DNA of 35,324 nucleotides from Deltaproteobacteria bacterium (GTDB lineage Bacteria > Desulfobacterota_D > UBA1144 > Nemesobacterales > UBA2774), in contig JAJCZS010000044.1 in NCBI GenBank assembly GCA_029262275.1, forward strand, positions 1 to 35,324, written 5' to 3'. This document shows positions 35,316 to 35,324 of the stretch, piece by piece. Position numbers and translations under genes: made by a program. Every line of letters starts with the position of its first letter. Within the stretch, counting starts at the first letter, position 1. The notes under the pieces were generated by a model. It was not told the origin of the DNA and made no database searches. It saw only the letters and a program-made list of their open reading frames with translations.

Positions 35316-35324
35316 TTGAACTAA

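Overview
This is a 35.3 kb chromosomal window from an AT-rich, Gram-negative-type (diderm) bacterium. Signal peptides, an OmpA-type peptidoglycan-binding protein, a DegP-type periplasmic protease and a SPOR protein point to an outer membrane. A multicopper oxidase and an FAD monooxygenase point to contact with oxygen. The gene content suits an uncultivated proteobacterium-like lineage such as Ca. Dadabacteria or a deltaproteobacterial relative, but nothing in the sequence fixes the taxon, so this is only a guess. No prophage, insertion sequence, integrase, CRISPR array or rRNA operon was seen. No intergenic gap exceeds 300 bases.

Layout. Bases 1-2143 hold the 3' part of a multicopper oxidase and a secreted cohesin-like protein with a C-terminal sorting-type tail. 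Bases 2165-8288 hold typA, a dynamin-like GTPase and, divergently, an exported thioredoxin-fold DUF255 protein. Bases 8437-12856 hold a small acidic ORF with its own promoter, mnmG, an SCP2-like protein, a spore-photoproduct-lyase-like radical SAM enzyme and a sulfotransferase. Bases 12936-17119 are on the minus strand: a sigma-70 factor, a SPOR protein, tRNA-Leu(CAG), a FIST protein and a PPOX-family protein that appears to start at AUU.

Bases 17144-21584 are a plus-strand operon (prs, rplY, pth, hppA) with a recognisable promoter and an end hairpin. It is followed by rpsF-rpsR-rplI, preceded by what looks like an S6:S18 autoregulatory leader. All three of bL25, bS6 and bL9 carry long low-complexity tails. 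Bases 23241-29789 hold a DUF4412 protein, a Thi4 thiazole synthase that keeps the sulfur-donor cysteine position, a DUF6775-like protein, a degP-ridA overlap pair, an FAD monooxygenase and a VOC protein. Bases 29809-35315 hold an OmpA-domain protein with a C-terminal membrane anchor, then GNAT/FemAB-like (PF04339), clpS, clpA and a double zinc-ribbon protein.

Most genes are housekeeping (translation, PRPP and pyrophosphate turnover, proteolysis, envelope). The points most worth a second look are the PF04339 transferase placed directly before clpS-clpA (possible N-degron tagging), the Arg at the ClpS gatekeeper position, the Cys-type bacterial Thi4, the AUU start, the S6:S18 leader, and the tails on three ribosomal proteins.
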